Shown: positions 36,060 to 50,084, counted from the first letter of the stretch. The stretch: 64,000 bases of DNA from Cornus controversa (GCA_026545225.1 CM048849.1:28282336-28346335); one strand, 5' to 3'. Notes: generated from the sequence alone by a model not told the origin. Translations and numbers: made by a program.

Positions 36060-36600
36060 TTTTATTTTTATTTTTTTGAATGGGAAAGTTAATATAGTAA
36101 GATAATATAATAATAATTATAGACCTGAGATGGAGCAAAGACATCACTCAAAGACATGGCTGCATATACAAGGCAATAAACCCCTATCCCAAACATTTAG
36201 TGGAAACCTAAACAATCATAGCCCAAGCCTAACCATGTATCAACATGTAACAATCGGCCGGGCCTAATAATCAACATAGGTATCAATCCGGTGCAGCAAC
36301 AGTGAAATGCACAGCAATACCTTGCAGTCCTCGTTCAGTTAGTCAGGTGGTCGGGGACAGTATGATGATTGGCCTTTGGAGATCAAAATCAAAGAACGAA
36401 GCCAATTGTCTCGAATACAAAGAAATGATTTTGTTGAGCAGTGAGTTGTTGCTAAAAATTCTCCGATTTCTTTCCCGCCAGATATTGTAAACCAAAACGC
36501 CAAGAGAGATTCAACGGACAATGGAAGAAAGGTTCTTTCTTTTCCAATGATGAGCAACCCACACCACTATGTCTTTCCATGACTATGGAAGGATGTAGAA
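36060..36600 (-). pseudogene. 5'-truncated LINE: 3' end of ORF2 and poly(A) tail
   Basis: The minus-strand reading of 36340-36560 gives VAHHWKRKNLSSIVR, then (after a stop) ISLGVLVYNIWRERNRRIF, followed by NNSLLNKIISLYSRQLASF. The NIWRERNRRIF block is typical of the region after the zinc-binding domain at the end of plant non-LTR ORF2. The T-run at 36057-36078 on the plus strand would be the poly(A) tail. Only about 0.5 kb of the element remains. Confidence 0.7.
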
Positions 36601-37414
36601 ACCACATATTCTAGTTTTAAAATATGAAAATTACATAATAGGAAATTGCGTTTTGAAAATATATTTGTGTATAATTAAAGTCTAAATATTTTAATTCATT
36701 CCCCTTTGAGAAATAAAGTTTTAAATGTGTTAACATATATATAGATATATATGCATATATTTGGATAGTTTATGTATCACCAAAAGAGAGATTTTTTTTA
36801 CATTCATTAATAGTTCATGGATAGTTTATGTATTTGGATAGTTCATGGATATTTTTTGGTATTCTCAATGAATCTATTTGATACATTTAATTTTATGATG
36901 AACCATTTTAAGTTTAGATTTATGAGATACATTTTTTTAGTGTGATACATGAATGAATTTATCCAAATTCATTGCTTTGGAACATGATGTATTTGGAGAT
37001 TGAACATATTCAGGAGACTCATCTTGAGAGGTTTATATAAGGACCACACTTCCTTCATTTAGGTTGGATCAAGTTCAATCTCAACTCATACTAGAGTTTC
37101 TTAACTCAGGTTTAAGAAGTTCTCTTCTATTTTTCATATTTAGGCATTCTGTAAAGAGATTAAGTGTTACACCCAATAGTATATTGTGCAAATACACTGT
37201 GGTTGGATTGAGTCCAGGCTTGCTTAAATTCCAAAGATAGGGCTGCCAAGATCCCTTATACCTTGTGGGAGGCTTCGACTATCTTTAAGAAACGTTTACG
37301 TGCCTCTAAGTTATGGTCCGAGTTTTTTGAAAATTTTATTTCTGTCATATATGTAAGTGCAAGTGATATTTTATGATTTATCGTAATCATTTTTCCCTCA
37401 GAAACAACTTTGTA

Positions 37415-37585
37415 TTGCCTTCGCTTCACTGATTTAGCAGAGACAACATAGAGCATTATTGATTATTCTCACATCCATTGCAAATACAAATTTATTGATC
37501 CAAATACAAGTATATATAATTTAAGAGGGCACATATAGAAAGCAAAAGGGTAGTCAAAATAAAATAACTTCACGCGAAAAATCTT
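37415..37585 (-). repeat. Third fragment of the long-inverted-repeat family
   Basis: gccttcgcttcactgatttag to ataacttcacgcgaaaaa matches 31750-31930 in the same orientation, with gaps and substitutions. It ends 140 bp before the CACTA element. Confidence 0.8.
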
Positions 37586-37726
37586 TCGTGGTTTCCATTT
37601 GTTCCACCACTTTTCTGACCCACAAAATCTTTATGCATCTTGCTATTTTAACTTAACTTGTTCTTCCAGCCTCTCAATAATTGAAAATATATATCAAAAA
37701 AATTTCCCAATCAAAGGAAAAATATA

Positions 37727-37995
37727 CACTACAAGATTTTTGGGTTTTAATGACAGGGCTTTTACGACGGGCACGCATAGCCTATCGTAAAAAGTACATT
37801 TTACGACGGGCCCGTGTAGCCCGTCATAGAAAGGTTATTTTTTAAGGCGGTCATCCATAGCCTGTCATAGAAAATACTTTCCACGACGGGCTATGTGTGC
37901 CCGCCTTAGAAAATAACCTTTCTATGACGGGCCATGCCCGCGTTGGAAAGTTTAATATCTATCACACGCTTGGCCCGTGATAGAAAGCTCTAATT
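37727..37995 (+). repeat. CACTA left terminus and subterminal repeats
   Basis: After the terminal CACTACAAGA come alternating units such as tttacgacgggc and cctatcgtaaaa, partly in opposite orientations, up to about 37990. Such subterminal repeats are where the CACTA accessory protein binds in known systems. Confidence 0.85.
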
Positions 37996-38039
37996 TTTTC
38001 TTCACTTTGGGCGGTGCAATTTTTGATCTCCCGCGCATA

Positions 38040-38480
38040 ACCCAAATCCTCATCATGTCTAACATTAACCCTCTGTAGATGAAAGCTCAAACTAACCTAT
38101 GATCAGCACCGTTCTCTAATTTCTGACTCCCGCACATAACTGAAAACCCCAAAATCTCTAACCCTCTCTAGATCAAAGCTCAATCAAACCCTAACCTCTA
38201 ATCAACGTCGTTCTTCAGCTTAAACAAGCTTGATTGAGGCAAAGTCTGTAATAAAGAACTCCTCTATGATCAAAGCTTATCCTAAAAGGTACTCCTTTAA
38301 AATCCCCTCTGATTTGGTACTCTTTGATTTGGTACTCCTTTTACGTCTTGGGTACATTGATTGGTAATTTAAATATAGATTTTTTGTGTTTCTGATTTGG
38401 AACTCTTTGATTTGGTACTCTTTTTAGGTCTTTGGTACATAGATTGGTAATTTAAATATAGATTTTCTGTGTTTCTCTTT
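38040..38480. repeat. Tandem duplications behind the CACTA left end
   Basis: A unit of about 82 bp, tttggtactctttgatttgg ... attggtaatttaaatatag, occurs at about 38310 and about 38392. A weaker pair of about 100 bp (cccgc(g/a)cataac ... ctctagat(g/c)aaagctca) precedes it. 38480-40450 shows no recognisable gene. Confidence 0.75.
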
Positions 38481-40458
38481 TTTGGTCTGTAATAAAAATT
38501 AAACTCACTACATGGATTTGATGGGCCTTTTTTGTTGTCATTGAAAAGTATTTATTCATTGGTTACAAATTGAAGCTTTTAGTTCAATAAATTCCCTTCC
38601 ATGTTATAATTTAGATTTGATACAGTTCAGACTTCTTTATGCTCCCATAGTAGTTGTTTTTATGCATTCATGTCTTCGGATGAATCTTGTTCATTGATGA
38701 TGTAGTTTTAGTTAGTGAAACTAGGTTAGCAGTATGTTCTAGGAGAGATCCACTGATAGATGGTTTGAAATCTTCAACAACAGAAAAAATAAATAAATAA
38801 ATAAAGAATAAGCAAGAAAACAACACTACAATTGTTGAGTATGATACTTGTCACTATGCACCTAAGTTTATCCATGTAGTATTTTGCTTTTAACTGCATC
38901 AAGACATTACGTTTAATTATCAAATAAAATAGTTATGGTTGCTTGGCTGGACTGGCAAAATGAAATTTCCAGTCTCAGTTTAGAGAACATGCATTTGTTA
39001 AATATATACGAGGACTATTTGCATCATAAAGAATTTCCATTTATTCTTGGATGAGTATAAACAAACCCTATTTGTACAAAGAAGTGATCTGGAATGGTTT
39101 AATATAATAGTAGAATAAATACAAATTCTAAGAATGATCTGCAGATAGATGCTTAAAATCTTTGGAAACTAAAAAGAAATTGAAAAGGAACAAGCAGGAA
39201 ATAGAGGTTAGAACTATTGAGTTGATTGTGTTCATTAGTATTAGTAATGTATAATTATCATCTTGAAGTTCTTCTGTTCTAACTACTTACTGCAAGGAGG
39301 AAAAAAAAAGTTCTTCTAACTTCATCAGGCCACTACATGTGTTTTTCTTTTTAATAATGCAGGTAAGCAAAATATAACCTTTATATTGGGGTTGAATTTA
39401 GGGTGTTAGTAGACTTTGGGGCCACCACTTTCCCTTGGATAAAAACAATGATAAAACCTGCATCAAAATAAATTCATAAAAGATGACCAAAAAATTTATT
39501 TAAGAGCCCTGCTTTGAAACTAGATAGCTGAAGAGAACGTAATAACTCTTCATTTGGTAAAGCAATTAATAATAATGCCTCAACTTCCATCAACGAATTG
39601 ACCTTTGTTAGGACTTAATGTCGTAGGTTGGCAAATTTCGTAACAAAAGCCAAAGTTTGTACTTTTTGTTTTATTTCGAGTCATTTAGATAGAGTTGTTT
39701 ATATCTTAATTGAAATGACTACTCAAAATTTCAATCAAAATTTGTAGCCTTCAGTGCATTCAACTTGTTATACCTTTGGTTCTCATTCTGCAATTATTTT
39801 TATTATTTTTTCAATTGAGTTCCTGAATTAATCCGTGGCTTGTTTGCAGTTCTGCATTGGTACCATAAAATTAGATTCATTGTTTTCCACGTTCATCTAG
39901 AGGATATAAAGAGATTATTGGGTTAAGGTTAGATATTGTCTTCATTTAGTTGTTGTGTATCTCTTTATCTCTCTCTATACACAAAGATCTAATAGTTCTA
40001 TATTTTTGTTTTGTTTTGTTATTTTTAAAACATGTTTGCTTCTTCTTTTTGATATCTAAAATACTCTGACGAAAAAAAAAATTCCCTTTTCCCCCCAAAT
40101 AAGTTGGGGCTTCTGAATATAATTTCCATTTTATGAATCTAGTTCCATTTTCTTGAATATGATTCCCATCTTCTTTCTCAATATCTGATGTCTTAGTTTA
40201 TGGCTGATTTTATTATGGTGTGTTGTGAGCAAATGATTTTGTGATTGATAAGTCTAGGTTATTGATGGGGATGGGGTAATATAGCAGCCCGGGAATTGAT
40301 ATGATGATGGGGTTTATAAGATGGTTATTCTATTGAAAATCTTTTGTGATCAAAATTCTGGACCAATCAGCCATACTTTTCCCAAGACCAAAGTTTGGTA
40401 TTTTAAAATGGGTGATTCTCTTCTAACGGCCCTGTCAATGGACAAATTTTGTCTGTCC

Positions 40459-40521
<63 letters not shown>

Positions 40522-40537
40522 CGTGTGTGTGTGTGTA
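40459..40537. repeat. (TA)n(TG)n microsatellite
   Basis: A TA run of about 18 bp is followed by a TG run of about 60 bp with GC interruptions. A second pure TA run lies at 41102-41135. ORFs over these are artefacts. Confidence 0.95.
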
Positions 40538-41098
40538 TCTCATCATAGTTAATCATTTTTACCTAATTATAATTTGATAGTTGCAGTAAATAGTTTCCAT
40601 GTTGTTCTTTTTGTTGTTAAATTTTACTTTTTAGAAGATAAATGATCTTTTTACATATAAAGTTTGGTATTGTGCTAATATAATTCTATTATTTTGGTAA
40701 TGGGGAACTTTTGATATTCTTGTTGCACTTTAGAAGCTTTGTCAATTGGTAAAATAATCAATCTGGTTGACTTCTGCAGGTTGTTTGTCAGCAACCACCC
40801 TGGTGAACTTGGGTGTTAGTTGGCTAGGAAAGGGCAGGTAATACTTTTTAACCAATGAATTTTTTTCCCTTCATCTGTATGTAAGCATGCTAGCATCATA
40901 TGGAACTCTATACTGATGAGTTCTCAGTTTCCTTTCATGTGCAATGTTAAGAGGAGATGCCTTATAGAAATGTTGAGAAGTGTAAATGAAAAGTACTTAG
41001 CCGCCATGGAGATGCTGTGTTTTCATAAAAAAAAGTGGTCTATGGTGGAGGATATAATATATATGCTTAAAAGAAAATTCAAATCTTCAAAAGAATAA

Positions 41099-41142
<44 letters not shown>

Positions 41143-42099
41143 TGCTTAATTAGGTTGATGTCTTTTCATGGAATTGTCATTCAATGCTATGTGTTCAATG
41201 AAAGTTTAATTTGGTAGATCCTGTGCATTAGCAAGCCCATTATGTTGAGAATTTTGTCACTTTCGGATTGTGATTTTCCAATTTCCTCTTCTTGATTGGA
41301 TCAAATTCTCTACTCTAGTCATAGGCTTCCAACATGTTTGGGACGAAAAAAAGGTTAATGGTTTACATATACTTAGGCTGCCAAGTACAAGTAATTGTGG
41401 CACTTAAATGATTTCTTGATAACATATTTTGTGCTAGATTTGTATCTGCAATTGTTCAACCAGTTCTTGTTGATCTGGTACTTTATTCTAATAAAGTTAA
41501 TTTTTCCCTGTAAAAAGTTAAATGAAAGGAAAGGAAAGAAAATTCATATCCTAGTCATTGCTACTTTAGTTCTTAATTACATAATAGTGCCTCTGGAATG
41601 AATGCTTGGAGCTGCATATATATATATATATATTCCTAAATTGATATTTTGTGCTTTTATTGGAAGAAGATTCAATTAAGCCGCTAGATTGTGCTAAATT
41701 ACTAATGCTTATTCCAACTTTCTTGTGGCATGTGGAAAGATTTAGAATTGGGTGATCAATTTGCCTGCAATGGTGTTGGTTGTTGTTGGGTATATTTCTT
41801 AAGCATAAAGTCAAATTAAGTAACCTCAATATCCATCCCCTAGAAGTGTGATCTTTTATCATACTTGTTGAATAATTACAACTATTTAGGGCTCTTAAAT
41901 TAGTTTTACTTCACCATAAATTGGTAAAACTTACCTTACCTTGCTCTTGCAAATATTGATTTCTTGAGCATATAATTCTATTTTACTATTTTCAGTTTCT
42001 GATATCATCCATATCACTTCAAATCTTCCTCTCTGATTTCATCCATATGATTCTATTATACACAATCATTCTGTGTTTGAAAAATATGGTTGAGACATG

Positions 42100-43000
42100 A
42101 TTTTGTTTGATATATGTATTATGTGTGTGCTGTGTCAACCAAGAAAGTGAAAAAAGAAAAGAAAAAGAAAGAGAGAGATTGGGCATTCGATTAGGAGGAG
42201 AGTGAATCAGTAGAAGAAGATAGAGAAGAGAGGTAAAAGAGAGAAAAGGGGGAAGAGAAAAAGAAGGGAAAAATAATATACATATATCTATTCATATATA
42301 TATTGATGATGAATGAGAAAAGGAAAAAGGTGGGGAATAAAATAATAGAATTGGTGGAGAAAATAGAGAGTGGTCAGTTAAAGAATGAGAAGATTAGCAG
42401 AGAGAGAATAAAAGAAAAATAAAGAGAGAAAAGAAAGAAATAAGAGAAGATGAGAATGAGTGGGTAGAGAATAAGAAAAGAAAAAGAAATGGTGGGAGTG
42501 TGAAGGAAGAGACGAAGAATATGGGTTTGGTCAGCTAACACATTGAAGAGATTAAATGCAAATGAGGTTGCTGACATTGATACCATTGCTATGCATTTTT
42601 ATATGCAAAAGCCATTTCAATGATTTAATAGCATTTGGCTATAAAAGAATTCAAACAGAGGCACAAGAGGATTCATAGAGACATCTAGATGCATATTGAG
42701 AGATAGAGGGAGCTACTGGAATTCAGTAGCTCCGGCACAAAAATGTATTCAGAAGGAGAGAAGCTAAGGAGGGAAGGGAGGTTTCAACCACTCCTATAGG
42801 AAGCTAACTTCACTCCTAGTGGCTTGATGTAACCCTAAGCTATGTAATTTTGTTTTGATTGTATTTATTTTGGGGAAAATTCTTTATGTATAATAATTGT
42901 ATAATATGTGATAAATGCCGAATATTGCACATTCAAGCCTCTTAAGTTGCAAATGTTAATTCCTGAATTATGTGCATAGTATAGTTTTTACATTTATTTT
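42100..43000 (+). repeat. Athila-type LTR remnants
   Basis: ttgatgtaaccctaagctatg (about 42826) matches the block at about 24855 in the solo LTR, and ggctataaaag (about 42639) looks like an LTR TATA box. At 42909 an LTR start follows (TGATAAATGCCGAATATTGC, like 24097). The remnants are therefore the end of one LTR fragment followed by the start of another, inside the CACTA. The AG-rich part at 42120-42520 is low-complexity. Confidence 0.5.
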
Positions 43001-45700
43001 TGTGTTTCTGTTGTTTTTAAGAGTTTCCCCATAAATTTAGTCAATTCGTGTTATTTAGCATTTCAATAATGCCTTCCAGCATTGCTAACACCAAAGAAAG
43101 ATGGGTCATGGAGGATGTGCGTAGAGAGTCGTGCCATTAACACAATTACTAGAACCATAGGGAAAAAAGGACCAAATAATAATATTACACGAGGGAACGA
43201 ATTCAAACACTTGCACAACATTAAATGAATGCTAGAACCATCGAGAAAAACATGGGTTGGTGCAAGTGTATCTATGTGGTACGTTGAGAGATAGAGAGAG
43301 ACGGAATCCTTAAATAAATAGACTAACACGAAGTTCACTTAACAAACTATTAACAAGTTTTATGTATATTTTGCATTGAATCAATTATGCAAGGATGTTG
43401 ATGTAACCATCCCTTAAGTTCTCAAAATCAGGAACAATCCACGCCTAAAAGGGAAATTTCTATTGGTGACTCACCTATACACTGCACTCCACTTGTAATC
43501 AATCCCTTAGGAAAGGTGAGTGGTAAAGAGGAGTTGGAGGGTTTTGAGGAGAAGGGGCAGCAAGTTCCAGAACAGGTTATGAGCAAAATATGTGAGTTTT
43601 CTTTTGTTTTGGGACAAAAGAGTGATTTATACTTAGTAGGAAGGAAAAAGTATTTGGTTCCATTTAAATGTCGAGAATGCATAACATTTGGGTTCTATGA
43701 GCCACTCTAGAGTCAAGACTTTTAAGGAGTGAGAATTAGGATCTACTAGGGTTAACAAGTAAGAGTACGAATCCTTGGTGTACTGGTCGTCACCTTAATG
43801 TCATCCATTGTCTAAAGGAAATATTATGGTGTAGCTGTGAAGGGAGAGTTAGTCACACAAGCTTACAAAGCTCCATACATATATTGTATTTGGCAGTAGA
43901 CACTCAACTTTCTAAAGCAAACTACCATCACTGTTGATAAAAAGTATTTATACATACCTAATATGAATGTTGAATACAATTATGATGGGCACACCAATAA
44001 ATATACATGTATGCAAAAAGATTCTCATGTCAAATAAATGGCGGAATAACACAACTCAAGTAAAACATGCAAAGAAAACTATGATTCAGGTATTCTCACC
44101 CTCAAAGTGGAAGAAAGCTTTAAGGCAATTCACATAACTCAAACCATGGCCATGTACAGTAAAATGTCACATGGCTTCTTTTGTATAAAACTGGTTGGGT
44201 TTTGAGAAAAAATTGTGCATTGGGCTTCTTTCTTTAGGGCATTTCAGTACCCTGTGCTATCATAGGTGACTGTGCACTTAAAGATGTCATCTCATCCTCC
44301 ATAAACTTCAATGTATGTTGTGTAATATTTTGCTTGTTGTGCTTGCAGATTGGATTGCTTAGTGCATACATCATTAAAAAGTTGTACATTGGCAGGTATA
44401 TGAGTGCTAGTTATTCTCATTTTTGTCATTCTATTATATTAACAAAAGTTTTCTTAGTTGCAGCTTTGAGAGTTATATTATTGGTCTCCAGATTAGTGTA
44501 ATTAAATTATTTGAAAGATTCTTTGAAAATGATACAATCATGCACAGAAGACTTAAACGACAAATTATAATATTGGAAAGGTTTGGTGGTAGAATTGTCA
44601 CCAAAAGTATAAAAAAAAACACCAATCATATCATGAAATGTGTCTGTTCATTGGAAATTTAAATTTCTTATATTATAATAATAACTTGGCTATTTTGTTC
44701 AGGGTAAGTGGTTTTTTTTACTGGATTAATTGAATCCCCTATTTTTACTTTTTTATTAGAAAAACTGGTGGTAATTCGCCTAGAAGAACATAACAAAAGA
44801 ACCCACTGTCATGAAGGTTGTCTGCATCTATTATGAATGGTCCATGGGAGCTGCACTTAGTAGGAGCTTAGAACATGCTAGTGTAATTTTGTTTGTAACC
44901 TTTATGGGATTAAAAAAAAATTAATTTTTTTTCTTTTTATGTATGTTATTATAATCACAGAGTGATTTTTCTTGGGGGGCAGCATAGCCCTATGAAATTG
45001 GGTCTATTAGCATGGAATGCCCTATCAAGATTGTGTTAAATTCCTGTCTTCATTCAAAGCATGAAATTGAAGTGCGTGCTCTAAAGTTGCTAACACAATA
45101 GGAGGTAATATTATAGGTTAATTAAGTATTTATCAATAGATAGAAATATCTTTCAGCATGGAGCTATTACTATTAGCAGTCCAGGTCAATTGTCATATCT
45201 CTTAAGGTTGGGGGGTTAGCGGCGGCCTATACAGTACCAGGAGGTTTAGATCAAGTAACAGTTTTCCAATTCTTGTTAACCAACATTGATACTGATGGTT
45301 TATATATATATAGAACTAGGCTTGTGTCAAAATGAAAACCTGATCATTGATACTCGCTCTTCTTTTCTCTTCCTTGTACTGTTGAAGCCATGAAGGAAAG
45401 CTTGAGCTGGTCGAAGTGGTGGTGGATTCATGGTTATGAGTAGTGGTTGGTATGGTTAGAGCTTCTCTCCTAAAATTAGCCGAGCAAGCAAGTCAGCTGC
45501 TGCTCAACTCCAGTTTTAAGAAGTGACCAACTAGATCCATCACTGGAAAGAGTAAAAGAAAAAAGATTAATGTAAAACCAAAATTCAAAAATTAGGAATA
45601 AAATTTCTTAACCTAGCTACATATCTACTTTTAGTAATACACATAAAAAAATTAATAATTTTAGAGACAAACATTCAAAAAGAAAATGGAGATATAAGAA
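43001..45700. other. CACTA interior without recognised genes
   Basis: Several short open stretches occur (for example 43516-43710 and 44423-44662). None matches a family I recognise. A stretch at 44349-44397 is bounded by AG and GT as an exon would be, but the product is unknown. Confidence 0.4.
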
Positions 45701-45721
45701 ATCCAAATATGAAACTTATAG

Positions 45722-46408
45722 ATAATTAAGTTCATAAAAATACCTTCCAAGGTTGAGACTTAGTCCCAAGCTGCCAACAGGAACTGTAAGAGCATGAAGT
45801 TGCCAAAGAGACTCTAGAGAAGGTTGGCCTATTTTACACCTCATGTAAGTCTGAAGAATTGCAATCCCCACTGTCCACAACCTTCCACTCTCTCCAATTG
45901 CACTCAACATTCTACTAAGTTCCATAATCATGAGTTCCACAGGACAGTAGTAGTTTTTCCTTTGCTCACCACAATGACAGTGTTTTTCCTTTTAGTGCTC
46001 ATGAATGTGTTTAAAACACTATTTACATCATCACTCAAAACTTGATTATCGGTACTTGGTTTGCTTAGTTATGATCTAAACTGAGTCATTGGTGGAAAAT
46101 GAGAGAAATTGGTGCCAAAACTTGGTGATTTGGTGCTAATTTTCTTGGACTGGCTATTCACTGGACTTTCAGAACAGATCTCCAAAGAGACAGCTTGTTC
46201 TACATTGGTTTTCACTTGAGGACTAGAAAAACCAGCCTCTCTCATGACTCTACATCCACTTGGTTCATCTAAGATTGAGATTATGAGCTGCTCTATCTCT
46301 ACTTTCAAAGCCAAAATGGGCTGCTGCTGGTTTTCAATGGAGCCACGCCGTTGGTGAGCTTGCGCACGCTTGAAGGCAGCAACCAAGGCATTGGACAGAG
46401 AGAAGGGA
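45722..46408 (-). pseudogene. SMXL / D53-like (double Clp-N) gene fragment
   Basis: The minus-strand reading gives three blocks, in the order they have in SMAX1-LIKE proteins: [20 protein letters not shown] with [20 protein letters not shown] and [20 protein letters not shown] (Clp-N repeat region); then VLSDDVNSVLNTFMSTKRKN with TVIVV; then CPVELMIMELSRMLSAIGES with ILQTYMRCKIGQPSLESLWQ. The strongest likeness is to the SMXL4/SMXL5 type, whose members act in phloem development and are relatives of strigolactone-signalling repressors. Stops and deletions between the blocks, including loss of the segment after TVIVV, mark it as a decayed captured piece. Confidence 0.75.
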
Positions 46409-48313
46409 TTGACAAGAACAGTGCAAATTTATAATATATTTTCACATGAAATATTCCTATTTTCCTTGCCCCCAAAAAAAATTCTTATTCAATCTTGGAA
46501 CAAATATACTAGCTTTAGAATCCAAAAATACACAAAGCAGCAAGCAATTACACTAATAACGATAACCAAACAGAAAAATTACCCTAAATGAAGGTTGGTA
46601 GTCAGCTGGAGCTCCTCCCTAGCTTCTCACCAAACTCACCAGGGAGTCCTCTAGGACCTCCACAGTATCCAATATCCTTCATGATCACCAAACCTTGGCC
46701 TATCTCCTTCAAATCTAGGTGGACCACTGCCAATTTCACACATCAAAAATAAATAAATAAATCTCAATTAATAGAAAATTAAAACGAGCAGTAGGATAAC
46801 CACTAAAAAAAAATGACAAACCACTAAAATGAAATAAACAAATGACATATCAATTAAGGGAACCAGATTCAATTAATGCCCAGTAAACTAAACAACAAAT
46901 GTCAACAAAAAGTATAACTGGTAGAATATAAAAGAAGACCAAGTTCGTATCGCATTTGGCACTCAGATTTGAAGGGCTCGGACGGATGCTAGAGATAAAT
47001 GTATACATAGGAAATTAGGAATCATTGCTCATGCAAAAGAAATATTATTTATGCTCCTTACTTTGACATTTTCAGCAACACAAAGAGGAAGAAAAACAAG
47101 TATACCTGTGTGAGTTCCATTACAGCATTGCATTGACAGATATTATCAGAAGCGACATGGAACTCTATTATTAGTTTTTTGTTATTGTCGTCTAGCTGAG
47201 CATCTATGCAACAGTTTGTGTTCTGTTCTCAAGTATTTTTTTTGGCTTGCTGGGAAGAAAAAAAAAAAAGGAGAGTGGGGATGGAATAAGCCTCATTTTC
47301 ATGTCCTTTTTTGTATACTTTCAGCTTCTTTCACCAGTTGTTTTGTCTGATATCTATAATTTGTGTTTAAATAATGCAGTTAGTGGTCAGTTTGCTTAAA
47401 ATTCTTTGTACAAATGTTGCATGGCAAAGGCGTAAACTTGGAAAAATTTTACAAGATTGGCGTGTCATCTATGTGCAGGTTTGCCCTATTGTATCCAACT
47501 TCATGAAAATTGTTTAATTAATATTTTGTTTCTTCAAATTTCATGACCTCATTATTGATTTGTCTCCTTTTGAGATCCACCTATGATGTTTTATCATGTT
47601 ATCAACTTATTGCCCCGCAATTCATGCTTCTCCTGCTCTTTTGGCATCATTTACCTTATTATTTAGAGTATAAATAAATCAATCAGAGTCTGACTGGTTA
47701 TATAATTCATTTCTTGGCAAGAAAATATTAAAATCTAGTCTTATCAGGGATTTAAATTGTTTTTAGATATCCTTAACCAATTAAGAAAGTTGAAATGTTT
47801 TGGTGCTGTGCGACAAAGCATTTAACGATAAGAATTTTTTAATGCACATCTCTTGCCCTCATTTTCCCCTTATTTTAGGCTTATCTGTTAGATAGGAGTT
47901 CAAATTTATTTTTCTGGGTTGTTACTGTTTTTTGAAATTCATCATGCATGTTCTTCCTCAGTTTTTCCTCTCATTAGATTCAATTTGGGTATTTGTTCTC
48001 AAAAAGGTCACTTGTGGAGAAGTTCTTTGACCTCTGTAATGCTTCTTACAGAACCTATCAAGATCTAGGAATGCATTAATTTCACAGCTTCTTGACACCA
48101 TATCTTCCAATCATGGACTGAGCTCCAACATGTAATATCCTACACCAATCCACTCTCTATAGTAGTCAGCCACTCAGCCACCAATTCTCCCCTAGGAAAA
48201 GCTACTTCTAGAGACTCATCCCTGCCCTAAATTTCATGAGTTTTAATCAAATATCTGTAAATGACTCAAAAAATAGTGCATCAACAAATGTAAATATATG
48301 TAGTTATATTTTT

Positions 48314-49810
48314 GGGTAAATTACCCGAACCTCCCCTGAGGTTTTGCCTTATTACCCGCAACTGAAACTTTTTGAGAAATCTCTCTGACACAGAGCTTAC
48401 CCCGTTAGTACCTTTAACGGCAGCTGTGAAAGTACCATTTTCCCCTTAATTATAAATATACAAAAGTACTTACTTCACTGCGGATGTAATAAAAAATACA
48501 AAATTACCTTTTTACACTTATAACTCTAGAAAGTCCAGATTAACCCCTCTATACATATACAAACCAATCTCTCTCTCTCGATCTCTCTCTCTCCCACACA
48601 CTCACATATATTTATTTATGCACAAACACATACTAACTTCCGTCGCTCTTCTCATTATCTACAATGGGTTTGAGATTAGGTTATGGTTCATCTCATTTCT
48701 TCCATTCACGGCCAAACAATTTACATATACATGGTGCACATGAAGCACAAACAGAAACCCTTATACTGCACCACCCACCGTGACTCGTACAGAGCACAAC
48801 TCCACCTCCGACTCCATCCTCTACAGCTAAGCCACTGCCTACCATGGCTTAACTGCCTTCCTTGGTTCTGACCAAGCCATGTCCATCCCCACTGGCCTTT
48901 TGAGCTCTCTCACGACCGCTGCCGCCTAACGCCCCCACCCCCACCACCAATGCTCTCTTTCCTCTTCACCATCGTGACACCACTGCTGCCGCCGCCACCC
49001 CAAAGTCTCTCTTCTCTCTCTCCTCTCTCTCTCACACACACACACACATATATGTATACTCTGTAAAACATACATACATACATACATATATATATAATGT
49101 GTATTAATGTATTAGATCTACAAGGAATTGTATTGTATATATATAATGTGTATTGTATTACATCTACAAGTAATTGTATTGTATATATATAATGTGTATT
49201 GTATTAGATCTATAAGGAATTGTATTGTATTTATATAATGTGTATTGTAGTGTATAATCTGAGGGATTTGCAGAGGGGTGATGGTGGTGCTCGAATGGTG
49301 GAGGCAGGTTGAGAGAGAGAGAAATAGGGTGGTGTTAATTTGATTGGACAATGAGGGGCAGTTGTGTTGGGAAAGGAATGAGAGGGAGAGGGAAGGGAGA
49401 GAAAGAGGTGGCGGTGGCGGTGGTGGTGGGGGCTATTCAAGGTTTGCGCATATATATACGTATGTGTGTGTTGCATATTCCCTAATTATATGTTTAATAC
49501 TAATTATAACATAATCCCTGATTGAAGAAATTTATATTTAATTTTGTAATTTATGAACTAATTTTGCAAATTTTACGCTTTAGATAGGTTCATCAAAGTT
49601 CAGGGTCATTTAAGTCTTTTTACTTTAGTTAAGGATAGTTTTGGCATTTTCTAAATATCTCACTGACAGACTTAACAGTCAACTAACACCAGGCGTAGTT
49701 GGAGTGATTATGCCAAACTTCAAGGGAGGTTAACTTGACCACACTTTTTCAAATAGTTTCAGCCACAGATAATAAGGCAAAACCTCAAGGGAGGTCCAGG
49801 TAATTTATCC
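48314..49810. mobile_element. Non-autonomous Mutator-like element (1.5 kb)
   Basis: The ends are inverted over about 63 bp: GGGTAAATTACCCGAACCTC on the left and, as reverse complement, GGATAAATTACCTGGACCTC on the right. Both continue with TGAGGTTTTGCCTTATTA. Flanking 9-mers are TATATTTTT and TATATTTTG (8 of 9 the same), fitting the 9-bp target duplication of Mutator elements. The interior has CT runs, a GC-rich stretch at 48740-49010 and a minisatellite, with no transposase. Confidence 0.8.
49091..49255. repeat. Minisatellite, about 46-bp unit, three copies
   Basis: atctacaaggaattgtattg with tatatataatgtgtattgtatta recurs at steps of about 46 bp inside the Mutator-like element. Confidence 0.85.
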
Positions 49811-50084
49811 TATATTTTGTATTCTCCAAGAAATATAATTCAACAAAGCACTTCATAGTATTTTTTGTTTTTCTTTGCAAATACCACTTGCTCACGTGCG
49901 TTATGTAATTACAAGATGGTAGTTTATACCAACACGTCAACCCAAATTTTTGCATGCTCAACATCTCTTGAACAAAAGAGCTTTTGCAATTCTATTTTGA
50001 AAAACTATGAAGACACCACATCCCTATCCCACCCCCAGCACCCTCTCCCCACCCGGTAGGCAAGGTACACACACCCAATCCACA

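Noticed and set aside
40350-40556. Thr-His repeat ORF and its opposite Cys-Val repeat ORF
   Set aside because: Both are translations of a (TG)n microsatellite.
44349-44397. Short exon-like stretch (AG ... GT borders, product IGLLSAYIIKKLYIGR)
   Set aside because: Too short and without a recognised family. Border dinucleotides alone are common by chance.
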